DNA of 64,000 nucleotides from Polytrichum commune. Lineage: Eukaryota; Streptophyta; Polytrichopsida; Polytrichales; Polytrichaceae. The DNA lies in contig OX485804.1 of NCBI GenBank assembly GCA_950295325.1, positions 56,172,001 through 56,236,000 on the forward strand. Reading direction: 5' to 3'. How positions within the stretch are numbered: the stretch's first letter is position 1; each line of letters starts with the position of its first letter. Shown here one piece after another: positions 1 to 10,885 of the stretch. Made by a program: the position numbers and the translations under genes. A model generated the notes under the pieces. It was not told where the DNA came from. It worked only from the letters and a program-made list of their open reading frames with translations, and did no database searches.

Positions 1-955
1 TAAAGTACACGACTGTATTGTGGGCACTTCCAACGTTGGAAGCAATGTGATTGTTGAATTGATGGACATCAGTCTCATGTGGTGAGCAATTTCAAAACCC
101 ATAAGTAGAGTTGAGATGCAAAAAAATCAAAAGATTAAAACTGAAAATCTTTAATATCTTTAAAAGAATCCCAATTAGAGTAATTATCAAACCTATTGAC
201 AATTGGGCGAACCAACCCATACATTCGTTTCTTGTTGGATGCCTAAACCCTTGCTTCCAAGGACCCAATGTACATATTGGTTCACCCCAGCCTAATATTG
301 ACATCTATACTCTGAGCATGTAGTCCAATCTCATCGTACCATGTGTATACTCAGTGGTTGTTCTTACTCGCATGAAACCTTGCCGTATAAGATATGTGAA
401 CCTAAAATGGACACGAATAGTTACCAATGTACGATTGCCCCATATCTACATTATGAAATGAAGAGACTTGATACATTCTAGAAGATTTTGACCACCTTCC
501 AATTGGACTCCGTTTTAGGCTCACATACCTTACCACTCAAACATAGGTGTCCAATTAATAAGACGAGCAACCACGTGCCTTATGAGGTGGTTAGCCATTA
601 GGCTCCCACCACACTCCCCTCGGCCCCTTATTAATTTGCGGTTTTAACTTACGGAGGATCTCTCGGAAAGATGGGAGTTGTCCCAAGTTCCCGTGTAAGT
701 AAAAGATGACGTCGAGGGAGCAGGCCCAAGGTTGTGGGAATTGTAGGGCATTTGGGCTTTGACTTGGGCCTTCCTTCTTGGCCAATGCCCAAGCTTCCAA
801 CCACTCTTCTTGCCACCTTCCTCCCTCTCACAATGATGCCCCGATCACACTAAACTTTCCGTCCGGTTCCAACTGTGAAATTGTTGGGGAGTATGTTCAG
901 AAATAGATGTTGGTCCAAGACTTTTCACAGGATTAGAGCCGGAGATGCCGACGGA
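1..955. other. intergenic, nothing recognised
   Basis: AT-rich non-coding DNA. The open frames here are short, lie in no consistent codon pattern and match no family I recognise. No repeat structure was seen. Confidence 0.5.
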
Positions 956-1075
956 TGGTGTCAGAAATGGCTGGTGTGATCAGCCCTGCAACGTCGACCA
1001 AATGTTCAAGCTTCCATTACTTGCCAATTCCTTTCGTCCTTGTTTACGCGGATATAAATGCACGTGTGGGTTATA

Positions 1076-1229
1076 GCCCACCCACATTTACTAGTGTGGG
1101 CCACCAATGAACGGCGAGTACCAGCACTGGTTACCACCAGTGGCCCTTATTGACTAAACCAACTCTAAAAGTGACCCTTGTCTGTAGGAACCGTTCACTA
1201 GTGGCCCGCACTAGTAAATATGGGTGGAC
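1076..1229. mobile_element. MITE, family A (154 bp)
   Basis: The ends are imperfect inverted repeats: GCCCACCCACATTTACTAGT on the left and the complement, ACTAGTAAATATGGGTGGAC, on the right. TA flanks both sides (1074-1075 and 1230-1231), as expected for Tc1/mariner-type (Stowaway-like) MITEs. It has no coding capacity. A related copy lies at 4147-4300 and a fragment at 23140-23220. Confidence 0.7.
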
Positions 1230-1606
1230 TATTAGTTAGTGGGGGGCAAAGAAAAAAGGAAAAAGAAAAAGAAAATCATTGAATAGTGCAATTCACTTGC
1301 TCATTTGTCGAGTGAAGAACACCTCCAACAATTTGCACGTGCTTTTTTTATCTGTGAAGGAAAAGAAAAAGAAAAGGAAAACATTTTGCAAGCGCCTGAT
1401 CATCCAAGTGGAGGCATTTGCTATTCATCTATAACCTTCAGTTTCATCCAGTAGCATAGGGTTGATGTTCAAGCTTCCATTACTTGTCTTCCCTTGCCAA
1501 CTCCTTCCGTCCATGTTCATGCGAACAAATGTTGGGCCTACGAGTTAGTTGGTGGGGGAAAAGCAAAAGGAAAAAAGAAACCATAGAATATTGTAATTGC
1601 TTGCTT

Positions 1607-1684
1607 ATAGGCCCCCCACACATATTGGTGGTGGGTGGCAGTGAACAGGCGAACACCGTTCGCTGCCACCAGTATGTGTGGGCA
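1607..1684. mobile_element. short foldback MITE related to family A
   Basis: Two arms beginning CCCACACATA and ending TATGTGTGGG fold back on each other with a few mismatches. The internal GGTGGCAG/CTGCCACC also pairs. Non-coding. Confidence 0.5.
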
Positions 1685-2290
1685 TGTCTCCATAAACGTG
1701 TTGGACAAAGACGCCGTACTTTTCATAAAACCTTAGTATTTCGAGCCTCAGTAGAGATGTTGCAAGTGCGTCTACGAGATGGAAGCTAGTCTTCGTTTCT
1801 CAAAATATTACGGATTCCTGTTGCTACATAAAACTTGGAGGATTTAGAAAGATTTTATGTAGTGACAACTTTGAGATCTCCTTGTGAGCCTTTTTCCTTG
1901 TAGGTTAGTGGTTTAACCGTTTCTACCCATGTACTTATATGCAGTGCTAAAGCATGGTGTTTTATGTTTGCTTTATTTGTGAATGCAAGAAATCGTGATT
2001 GTCTTATGTTGATATAAGACATCCTCCGGTTTTCCTTTATTAAGTTGGGGTATATTCTATAAATTCCTCTAACATGTTCGGTAATTTTCCTGGAGTCTTG
2101 AACTTCCACCGGTTATTTCTCAAAATCATCCGGTTCATTTGTAACTAACTGCCGGTTCTCCCCAATCGTAGTTCACGAGCAACTAATAGTCCCCAAAAAA
2201 ATTTGTGTGCTAGGTCAACTTTAACAGCAAACATGCGAGCGACGCGTTGGTTGCGACCAGTCGCTGCCGTTGCCGAGAATTGCTTGAAAA

Positions 2291-2352
2291 TAGGCCCCTT
2301 GCTGGTGGGAGCCTGCGACTGATCCTCCCACCAGCAAGTGTGGGCGGCCTAT
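2291..2352. repeat. hairpin of family A type
   Basis: The arms GGCCCCTTGCTGGTGGGAG and CTCCCACCAGCAAGTGTGGG pair with few mismatches around a short loop. It sits in the third copy of the dispersed repeat. Confidence 0.5.
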
Positions 2353-2760
2353 AATTATTTGGCAAGTGAATAACACTTTCAAAAAATTCCATATGTGTCT
2401 TTTCATCCACGGAGGAAAAAGGAAAAGAGAACCAATATTTCAATCACTCGCTCATCCAAGTTGAGAGCATTTGCAACAATTTGCATGTGTACTTTTATCC
2501 ACGAAGGCCGAGCAATTCGTCTATTACCTCGAGTTTTTATCCAATAGCATAGACCAATATCCAAGCTTCCATAACTTGCCCTCACATGCCAACTCCCTTT
2601 GTCATTGCTTATGTGGACAAAGTTGGGCCCATGGATTAGCAAGGGGGGGGGGGGGGGGAACTAACTAACTAACTGCAGCTGGTTGCCATTCAAGTGGACA
2701 ACACCTCCAACGATAAGCATATGTTTATCTAATTATGTAGAGACGTTTCATCCATAACCT

Positions 2761-3246
2761 CCATTAAAAAAATAAAAATAAAAATCCGTGAGCATTTCGG
2801 ATAGCGTACAAACACTTATATTGGACACTTTGGACACTCAAAACCCTTAACATGATTGGAATTTTTCACAAGAAAAAAAAAGAAAGTAAATTTGCAAAGG
2901 AGGTTGATATCATCGAGGGGTTGTGAGATGGTAGTGGTTTACTTTCTTTGGTTCTAATCCCATGGAAACAAAATACAATAATTGCTAACCACCCCTACCC
3001 CATCAAGCCCCCTACTCCACGCAATTAACCACCCTTTGGGGTGGTTATTCATGCTCATGTCACATCAATGGAGAGCCGAGTTCCCATCATAAAGTTGAGA
3101 AGACAACCACTTTGACACTACAATCAACAAAAAATCAACAAGGGTAACATGTAACCGTTTTAACGTCCTCTTGAACCCAAGATTCAGACGTCCTGGGCCA
3201 TATCACCTCTTCATTCGGCTGGGCCCTGCCCCTCCCATGCCTCCTT
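2761..3246. other. intergenic, nothing recognised
   Basis: AT-rich sequence with A-runs. No gene or repeat could be supported. Confidence 0.4.
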
Positions 3247-3487
3247 CATTGCCCAATCTTCTTGCCCACACCTGCGTGGGAACTCTTCCTCGTTGGGAAC
3301 CAATGTGACAATACCTGGTCAAAATTACAAATATTCAAGTTGACATCACTTTCATTATTCCCAAGTTAATTGATGAAGTTCCTTCACATGCCAAAGAAGC
3401 TTAATGGCTTAAGTGACCATGTATTGTCACATTGATTCCCAACAGGGAAGAGTTCCCACGTGGGTGCGGGTAGGAAGACCAGGTAGT
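3247..3487. mobile_element. MITE, family D, imperfect palindrome (about 240 bp)
   Basis: The left arm (about 3279-3317, GTGGGAACTCTTCCTCGTTG) is answered by an inverted right arm (about 3421-3470, with CAGGGAAGAGTTCCCAC). The same left arm recurs almost unchanged at 22745-22786, so this is a dispersed family. Ends are approximate and no target duplication was identified. Confidence 0.55.
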
Positions 3488-4143
3488 GAAGAAGATGTGG
3501 GAGGGATAAGGTCCATCTGGATGAAGATATGATCTATCCCAGGGCGACCCAAACCAATGATAAATTGTGATTTAGAAGGTCGACCCCCCAATATATATAT
3601 ACCACAACCACAACCTCCATTGTAGTGTAAACAAATATTGAATTCTTGAAATTCCAACATGGTGGAATGTAGATATGATTAATAAAAAGTCAAAGCCCCC
3701 CCTTTAATGTAAAGTAGTGTTGTATAGGCCCCACCCACCCTGAAGCGGGCGTCGTTATGTTATGTGGAAAGAAATGTGGTTCATGAAGCCTTCGCCGTCT
3801 TCTTGTGGGGACCGGCTGCCACTATGTTTGTTGAATTAACTCATGAATTGTTCAAAATTCACTTGACTTAAGTTAGTTTCTTGCACTTGCATTGTTGGCA
3901 CCGTCCATCCGCCGCCTGTAAGTTAGAATAAATAAAAGTTAAAATAAAATCGAACAAAGTTGCTACAATATCACTTCCCCTGAATTCATGGCATGGTGTT
4001 TAAGTGCGGGTCCTTTCTTTTCCTTACTTTACTTTCTCCCTTTCCCACTTCTCGTGGTTCTCCTTTTCGGGACGTTAGTTTAATGTAAAAATGTGTCCAT
4101 CCCAGGTTTGTTGTTGTTTCATTCCAATGATTTCTCACAATGT
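3488..4143. other. intergenic, nothing recognised
   Basis: No gene supported. Short open frames only. Confidence 0.4.
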
Positions 4144-4146
4144 ATA

Positions 4147-4300
4147 TCTCACCCACACTTACTCGTGCAGGCCACCAGTGAACAGCTCCTATCAACAAGG
4201 GTCATTTTTAGAGTTGGTTTAGCCAGTGAGAGCCATTGGATGCAACTAGTGCTGGTGCTCACCGTTCACTAGTGGGCGGCACCAGTAAGTGTGGGTGGGC
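4147..4300. mobile_element. MITE, family A, second copy
   Basis: Same family as 1076-1229 but in the opposite orientation: the internal words AGTTGGTTTAG and AACCGTTCACTAGTGG-like sequence match. The right end is GTGTGGGTGGGC followed by TA. The left end has a small indel beside the expected TA. Confidence 0.6.
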
Positions 4301-4316
4301 TAGTAGTCTACAAGAG

Positions 4317-4532
4317 AGACGGAATTGTCATATACGAGCGTACCTCTCAGTCGTCCAACACAAAAGCTTTGAAATAGTATGCAATCTGGAGGTTAGGTTT
4401 TTAAAGTTGATTTAAAGTTAGTTCTAAGGTCCCAAGTTAGTCTACTTGAGTTCATTTGAGATGAATCATCAACAAACTTACATGGGGTCAAGTTCTATAT
4501 GTTGGATGGACGAGAGACACGCTTATATGCGG
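4317..4532. mobile_element. MITE, family F, interrupted copy
   Basis: The left end (GGAATTGTCATATACGAGCG) and the inverted right end (near 4503-4530, ATGGACGAGAGACACGC) match the ends of the better copy at 18791-19106. The right end runs directly into a family C MITE, so the two are nested or abutting. Confidence 0.5.
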
Positions 4533-4740
4533 TACACTAAATATGATGTTTCGTGTCACTTATTATTTGAATTTACGCAATGCAAATATCTATTTATTGT
4601 ATATCTTGTTTTCTTACCCAAAAATGTTAAATTGGTTGGACATTATAGAACGTCAACAATTTTTACTTGGTTCAAAATGACATCAATGGTAAAATATATA
4701 CCATTGTGTAAATCCGAATAGTAAGTGACACTAAAAATCA
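4533..4740. mobile_element. MITE, family C-like
   Basis: It opens with ACACTAAATATGATGTTT and closes with a run containing GTGACACTAAAAATCATAAT and TAGTGTAG. These are the termini shared by the family C copies at 34290, 43070 and 63637. Non-coding. Confidence 0.5.
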
Positions 4741-5640
4741 TAATTAGTGTAGTCCCCTCTCTCCATGGTCTACAATGATGTGTGCAATCAGGTCGCATTT
4801 GTATCCATGCAAATTATCTTGGGTCAAATTCAACTAGGTTTATTCATCAGTTTAACATCCACATAAGAAGTTTCTTTTTTGATTGTGTTGTAGTTAAATT
4901 GTGCTAACTTGTGATTTTTGAAGATTAGCACACTATTTTTTTCAAATGACAAAGGCCTTTCAAACAGTAAGTCACGATCATTATCACCTCAATGCTAATG
5001 AGGAGCTTTTCGTATCTTTAACTTTCAAGTTAATTACTTGCTTTATTGATAGTTGCACTTTGGGAGTGAAATCCCAATCAATTGCTTAGTTACCAAGTGG
5101 GAGTGAACATATATATTGGGTTTGGGCCCTTGAAGTTGAGGTGCACTCAATATGGGTTTTGTGGGACTAGGTGGCCTTCAAGAATGCAAGGACAACTTTT
5201 TCGGTTGGGTTCATTTTTTTCTTTCTTTCTTTCTCGGGGCTGCTTGAGGGTGGCGGGTCGAGGACCCATGCCCTTATCCTATAAGGGGATGCCTTCCTTA
5301 AAAAGTTCGTTGGGGGTGCTTTAGTATCTGGCATTTCCATTGATGAGTTTGAGGGTGGCTTTTAGTAATCAATGCAAGAGACACTTTATGTGTTGAACCA
5401 CTTCGATTTGGCTTTTCCAACTACCAACTACATACTAGGTGATTGGAATCTCAAAATATGTACCGGGCTCTTTTTGTAAGGTAATGAACTTTGCGAAACT
5501 CTCATTCGAGTCAACTTTTAGGGTGAATATTCACAACACCTACCAAGGGGGCAACCATCGAGGGAGGGGAGGACCATAAGAAAGCTTGTCCATCGCAACT
5601 ATCCCTTGCAACTCACGAGGAGAAAATGTATAAACAAACA
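4741..5640. other. intergenic, nothing recognised
   Basis: No supported gene. A TTTC-rich simple repeat lies near 5215-5235. Confidence 0.4.
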
Positions 5641-5675
5641 GCTAGTTGTAAGAGTGCTTTGCCACGGTTGTCCTA

Positions 5676-5732
5676 CGAACATACACTTTATTCACTCCGG
5701 TCCCTAGTAGGGACCGGAGTTCTTCTTCTTAA
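5676..5732. repeat. dispersed palindrome, copy 1
   Basis: A perfect 13-bp stem with a 1-base centre, ACTCCGGTCCCTA-G-TAGGGACCGGAGT, lies at 5694-5720. It is preceded by ACACTTTATTCA and followed by TCTTCTTCTT. Related palindromes with similar flanks lie at 42667-42693 and 59693-59720. AGAGTGCTTTGCC also flanks this copy on both sides as a direct repeat (5651 and 5733). Confidence 0.6.
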
Positions 5733-8014
5733 GAGTGCTTTGCCTTATTATTATCTTGCACGTGTGGCTAATTCCAGGTCGGTTGTCCGACCAAGGCCAA
5801 ACTCTGGCTCACTTTAGAGACCACTTTAGATCAACACTCACTTTACTTTGTAGATGGACTCCACTTGAAGAGTGAGTTCATAACACCATAGAATCACAAC
5901 ACATATGGGACCGGTTCGGTTGCCTGCCAAACTTTGGCCAATTTCAAAGCCCATCCTTAGGTCTCTTCCCTTAGGGCAGAGCTAGTATATCATCTAGGTT
6001 GTCGATTCGAGGTTTTTGGTTGCGGTTTTCAGATAATTCACATGACCAGGAACCTCCGGTTGGCAACCAAAATGATTCATTTATGCATTTTCTTGGTACA
6101 AGTTCCAATGGCCAAGTTGCAACACATGGTTGTAATGAACAAGTTTTCTTCTAGTGGAGGGTGAAACAACAATCACTATTGTTTGCTATTTTAATAAAAC
6201 TAACTCCTACATCAAGATAAGAGACTATGAATCGGTTTAGTGAGGTTAAATAAGGATGAATCAACAACCAAATGATATGGGCAAGTATTTACTATTACCC
6301 CTCTATTAGTGTGTCAATGTGCCATACAATTTTCAAAAATCAATAAATTGGGATGCCAATGTATAGAATTTGAATCGTGTGTTTGTTCAAAATTTATATG
6401 GCAAGTCTATGTATTGAACTCTCGATGGATCATACAGGCCAAACACTCTCCATGTGTTTATGTAAGTCAAGTATTAGGAAGGTGAAAACACATAAAACTA
6501 TTCTATGACATGAGAATGGTTATTCCTCACCAATTCAGCTCTAGAACTCGCATTAGAAACACCCAAAGCATGTCTAATGGGGTATGCTAGGAGGATTGAT
6601 TTTGTTGTATGTAAGCACTTCATCCACCATGAATGAATTCACATACAATATATGCCATGAAACCCAAGCCAATTTTCAAATGCGCCCTAGAGAATTACAA
6701 GCATAAAAAATGTATATATATATATTTTTGTTTTTTTGTTATGCTTTTTTTTGCATTACACGTAAGACAATGTATAGTCAATTGGGAACATTTCGCGCCT
6801 GTAAAATGTAAAGAAAAAAAGAAGTTTTGAACTAAACTTCGCACCTTTACATATAATTATTTATTCATATTTTTTCTTGTGACAAACTTATTGGGCTTCA
6901 AAACTACAACTAAATGATAAGCTTAAAGTTTTGGAATAAGTTAGTGGGAAGTATACTCCTACTACAATGTACTCTACTACTCTGACACTTCTTTCTTATA
7001 TTCCTTTAACTGGAGCCTCTCGATCCCGTTGTAGTGAATATGCCGTGGGGCTCACTAGAGACGATCATGCAATGATCATGTGCAACTTATAATGTAACAT
7101 AGTACGAACTTAACGCATGAAATTGCCACCATGGCTAATAGAATGAGCATGTGTATTATGTGAAGCATTAATAGCATAACTTTCCGCAATACCTTTTGTT
7201 ACACCCCCCCCCCTCCAAAAAAACGTTTTCCAATGTACAAGATTGAATTTGGAAAACATCACACTTGTCATACTTGCAAACACTGTTTGTTTCCCCACCA
7301 AGGACGTGGGGTGTGAGGGTGGGGGTGGGTTGTAGGGGGGGCCATGTAATATGATTGACTATTATGTAGGTGGTTTGGTTTCTTAACGTCTGCCAAGTGG
7401 GTAAAAATGTGCCTTCTATATGTGGGTTGTTGATTCATCCCAAGTTAAGTTTCAAAAACAAATTCAAGGTTTATGGCCTTCGTCTAGGAATAAATTGGGG
7501 TAGAAATAATGACCATAGGTTTGTGTTATAGTAATTAGTGTGTGTTGTCTTCCCTCTTGGTAGGTGTTATGAACATTCACCCTTATGAAGGGCACTTCAT
7601 TGAATCAATGCTTACATATCATTGGAGTGCTTAAAAATGTGAAATTATGAAAAATAAAGTCCTTTGTTGGAAAAATGACTGTAGCCCCCGTACATAGAAA
7701 CTTTGCAATCGTGTTTGTTTCATGAGGAACTATCTATCTAGCTATACATTTTAGATTTGACAATGTATCACGAAGACAAAAATATACTCAAAACAATGTT
7801 CTTGGTGAAATTTGAATTGAAGAGTTTGGTACATCCATAGTGTTGAGCACAATATTTCCACAACTCCTAGCACTTTTCAAGTAGCAATTTGTGTTTTTCA
7901 TTTGACATATGTAAATAGGTAGCAAATACGGGAACAATTCACTAGGAAGAACATCCAAAGAGAAGCACTTGATGTCATAAGTTGGTGGGCTTTGGTCACA
8001 AGTTATCCATGGAA
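5733..8014. other. intergenic, nothing recognised
   Basis: AT-rich, with poly-C (7206-7212) and G-rich tracts (around 7300-7340). No gene supported. Confidence 0.4.
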
Positions 8015-8370
8015 CTACACTAAAATATGATATTTAGTGTTGTATGATATCTTATGTCACTATGGTAACTTCTTGAATGACACTTCTTATGAATGAGTGA
8101 ACAAATATTGTCATGGATGATGGATGAGTTCTACCATTGGCCAAAACCCTACCTTCTCTTGTCATGCATGATTGAAATTTGGATGAAAATCACTTGGTAA
8201 GTGACAGTAATTGCAACACTTTAAATCTATAATCCCCCCAATTTTTTGGAATGACAAATAATGTTAGGTTAACGTTTAGTGTTGGTGACACTACACCGCG
8301 GTTTACGATTAGTATGGAGCAAGACAATTAGAATTGGTGACACTAAAACACTACACTAAGTTAGTGTAGT
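8015..8370. mobile_element. MITE, family B (about 355 bp)
   Basis: The ends are CTACACTAAAATATGATATT and the inverted AGTTAGTGTAGT type. The interior matches 46202-46560 along its length (shared words CCAAAACCCTACCTTCTCTT and AAATCACTTGGTAAGTGACA) and part of 40690-40925. Non-coding. Confidence 0.6.
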
Positions 8371-9798
8371 GTTGCACTTTATATGGAAACATTACTAGTC
8401 TTCCCATCAAATGCTTCAACACCTTTACTACACCCTTCGCATTATTCAGCCCAATTGGGGTTTCATGGGAATTTGTGTCCACATAAGTACCGAATGAAAC
8501 TCCATATGCACTGTATTCAAGCTAAAGTTGGTAACTCATTGCGCTTTGTCATTGCAAATTATTTAGAAAGGGAATATTGCAGTTGGGATGTATAATGCTA
8601 TGCCAAGGCTTCCAAATTTTCTAGATTACATGGATAAGTTAGAATATTATAGTTTAAAATAAAGGTGTTGAGAATTGAAGGTCAAAAGGGATGGAATAAA
8701 TCAATAAAAAAATACAATGATACTCATTAACAACTCATTATAGTGCTAGTTTATGCTAATCCATTGTGTTTGATTATATCAATAGACTCACCCACACAAC
8801 TCAAGCATGTTGTAATTTTGAACATGGTCTTGATCCAAATTTGCTTAGATTATGATGTTTGATTTTTACTACTGACGTGCAACAATGTTCTAGACGGAAC
8901 AAACTACACAACTTTGCCTTATAAATCCCCGAGAAAACCATTGTTGCTATGAACACCCAAAGCCGAGTGAGATTATTCAAACAAAAGTCCACAAAACCAA
9001 TGATAGCAACATGTGTATTTTCATAATGTCACGAAAACGTTGTGACCATGATGAACATGTTGCCTTGCCTTTCACAACTCACATAATCAACGATAGAAGC
9101 ACATACCGTAAGTAGAAAGCATGTTTGACACAAAATCCTACATGGCAGCAATACATTTTGAAAATAGATGAATGTTACCTATCAACAAGGACTCTTCCTA
9201 TTGCCAAGGGCCAACGATTGGCCTTAGTGTGGGCATGGTGTTAGCAATCAAATAGAGCATATAATTAAACCATGTGACAATTTCCAAGTGAGGCGGATGT
9301 GTTTGAATGGGCGGTGTAGCCTGATGCCATGATCACACCAAACTGAAAGCACGTTTTTTGTAGATGAATTAGTCTCCCACACCAACTGTCATGACGGGGC
9401 ATCATCATCCAACCTATATGACAATGCTGGACATGGTCATAAATTGCACTCTGATGTCCACGGTTGGACCTGCGTTGGACACGTGGGGCCCACCGCCAAA
9501 AACTTGTAGTACGTCCACATGGCCCAATTTTACTGCTCTGCAACTATTCTAAGCCGTTGGGGAGGTAGGGCAACCAAACGAACAACCATGCATCACAACA
9601 AAAATGTTGAGCAAGCCGAGATGTTGGTGTGAACAACTTGACATCTGCCCATGGTGGCATCTCCAATTGTTTCACAGTTGGTGTAATTTGGGCATGAGAA
9701 AACTTGGGGTGGATGCCCTTAACATAATCTCTCTCTCTCCCCCCAAAGTACTAAACAAATTTTCAAGTTTAACATGTATGATAAGTTAACCAATAACA
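8371..9798. other. intergenic, nothing recognised
   Basis: No supported gene. The stretch precedes a sharp rise in GC that marks the NLP leader. Confidence 0.4.
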
Positions 9799-9819
9799 TT
9801 GGAGCAGATGAGGATTCTG

Positions 9820-10885
9820 TTTTCAAACGGGCAGCAGGGCAGGGGCAGGCCAGCTAGGGTCAGCCCTGCCCTGGAATCCCACCCCCCCCCCCCGGCATGG
9901 AATCTAGCTCCGTACGCGGTTGTACGCCCTCCTTCCCCATTTCGCCTGCCCGGATTTCTTTGCCCTAAACCCGCCCTTCCTTTTCTTTCCACCCCGCATT
10001 TCTTTCCGCTTCCCCGGTCGGGCTGGCCACCCCTCCCTCCCTCCCCCTGCCCCCTCGCCGTCGCAGATGTGCTTCCCTTGCTTTCTTTCCTTTTCGTCTC
10101 CTTCCTTTCCTCCTTCACGAGGCAGGCTCGCTCGCTGGCTGGCTGCAAGGAGCTCGGATCGATCGGTGCGGTGCCGGGGAGCATCGGTGGCAGCTCAGAG
10201 TAGCAAGAGATTTCGGTTCTCGCATCCCGCGACAACGAAATCCCGTTGGTTCACAGGGAATCCAAAGGGTTCGCAGAGGTTTAGGAGCCTTGGAAGGTTT
10301 TGGAGGAAGGGTTTGTTGGTTGGTGTATGGGTTTTTGAAGGAAGGAAGGAACGGAGGAAGGAAGGAAGTGGAAGGGGGAGGAAGGATGTGTGTGAATTCA
10401 TGGGGAGCATGATGGGAGTAGCAGAGTGGAATGGGCGCGAGTGGTTGTAGGCAGGTAGTGTTGTGTGTTACGTGTGTGTTTTGTATGTGTGATTCTGTTT
10501 GAGAGCGTGCATGAAGGGCCACGGCGGAGGAAGGGTGTGGGAGGGGAAAGGGAAAGGGAAAGGGAAAGGGAAGGAGGAGAAGAAGAGCGGGGAAGTTTTG
10601 CGACAGGAGGCTGGCGGGTGGGGCAATGGGAGTGGATAGAAGGTTCAGGATTGGATTCTTCCGGGCTTACGGTGTGGATGTGAACATGTGAATGCGGGTT
10701 TGGTGGCTTCGGCAGAAGAATCATCATTAGAAACATCATCATCATCATCAGGAGAAGTTTAAGAGTTGGATTCCGAGGTTGTGAGGAGAATAAGGAGTGG
10801 AGTGAGGGTTAGGTGTAGGAGCAAGGAGAGAGAGAGAGAAAGAGAGAGAGAGTAGGGGAGGTGTTGCGTTGTGGTTACTGAAAAT
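9820..10885 (+). promoter_or_regulatory. GC- and purine-rich upstream/leader region of the NLP gene
   Basis: Base composition changes abruptly from AT-rich to GC-rich at about 9820. The region holds low-complexity tracts: poly-C (about 9882-9894), GGAA repeats (10338-10368), GGGAAA repeats (10541-10572) and GA repeats (10826-10853). These are common in plant promoters and 5' leaders. Several ATGs (for example 10386, 10400, 10409) precede the chosen start and would open short upstream ORFs if the leader is transcribed. The transcription start cannot be placed from sequence. Confidence 0.5.

Larger units (their letters stand above)
956..2700. repeat. three diverged copies of a dispersed repeat carrying small hairpin MITEs
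   Basis: A block beginning with a CAAGCTTCCATTACTTGCC-like stretch and followed by a word like CAACTCCTTCCGTCC recurs near 1008, 1470 and 2562. Each block is followed by or near a hairpin of the CCCACA..TGTGGG type (1076-1229, 1607-1684, 2291-2352). AACACCTCCAAC-like words recur near 1319 and 2699, with a weaker AACACTTTCAA match near 2372. The copies are diverged, so this is an old local duplication or repeated insertion of one element. A run of 17 G lies at about 2642-2658. Confidence 0.5.

Noticed and set aside
9786..10235. 149-codon minus-strand open frame before the NLP gene
   Set aside because: It lies in GC-rich low-complexity DNA that is open in several frames on both strands. The translation is Gly/Arg-rich with no domain, and the region fits a promoter/leader better.
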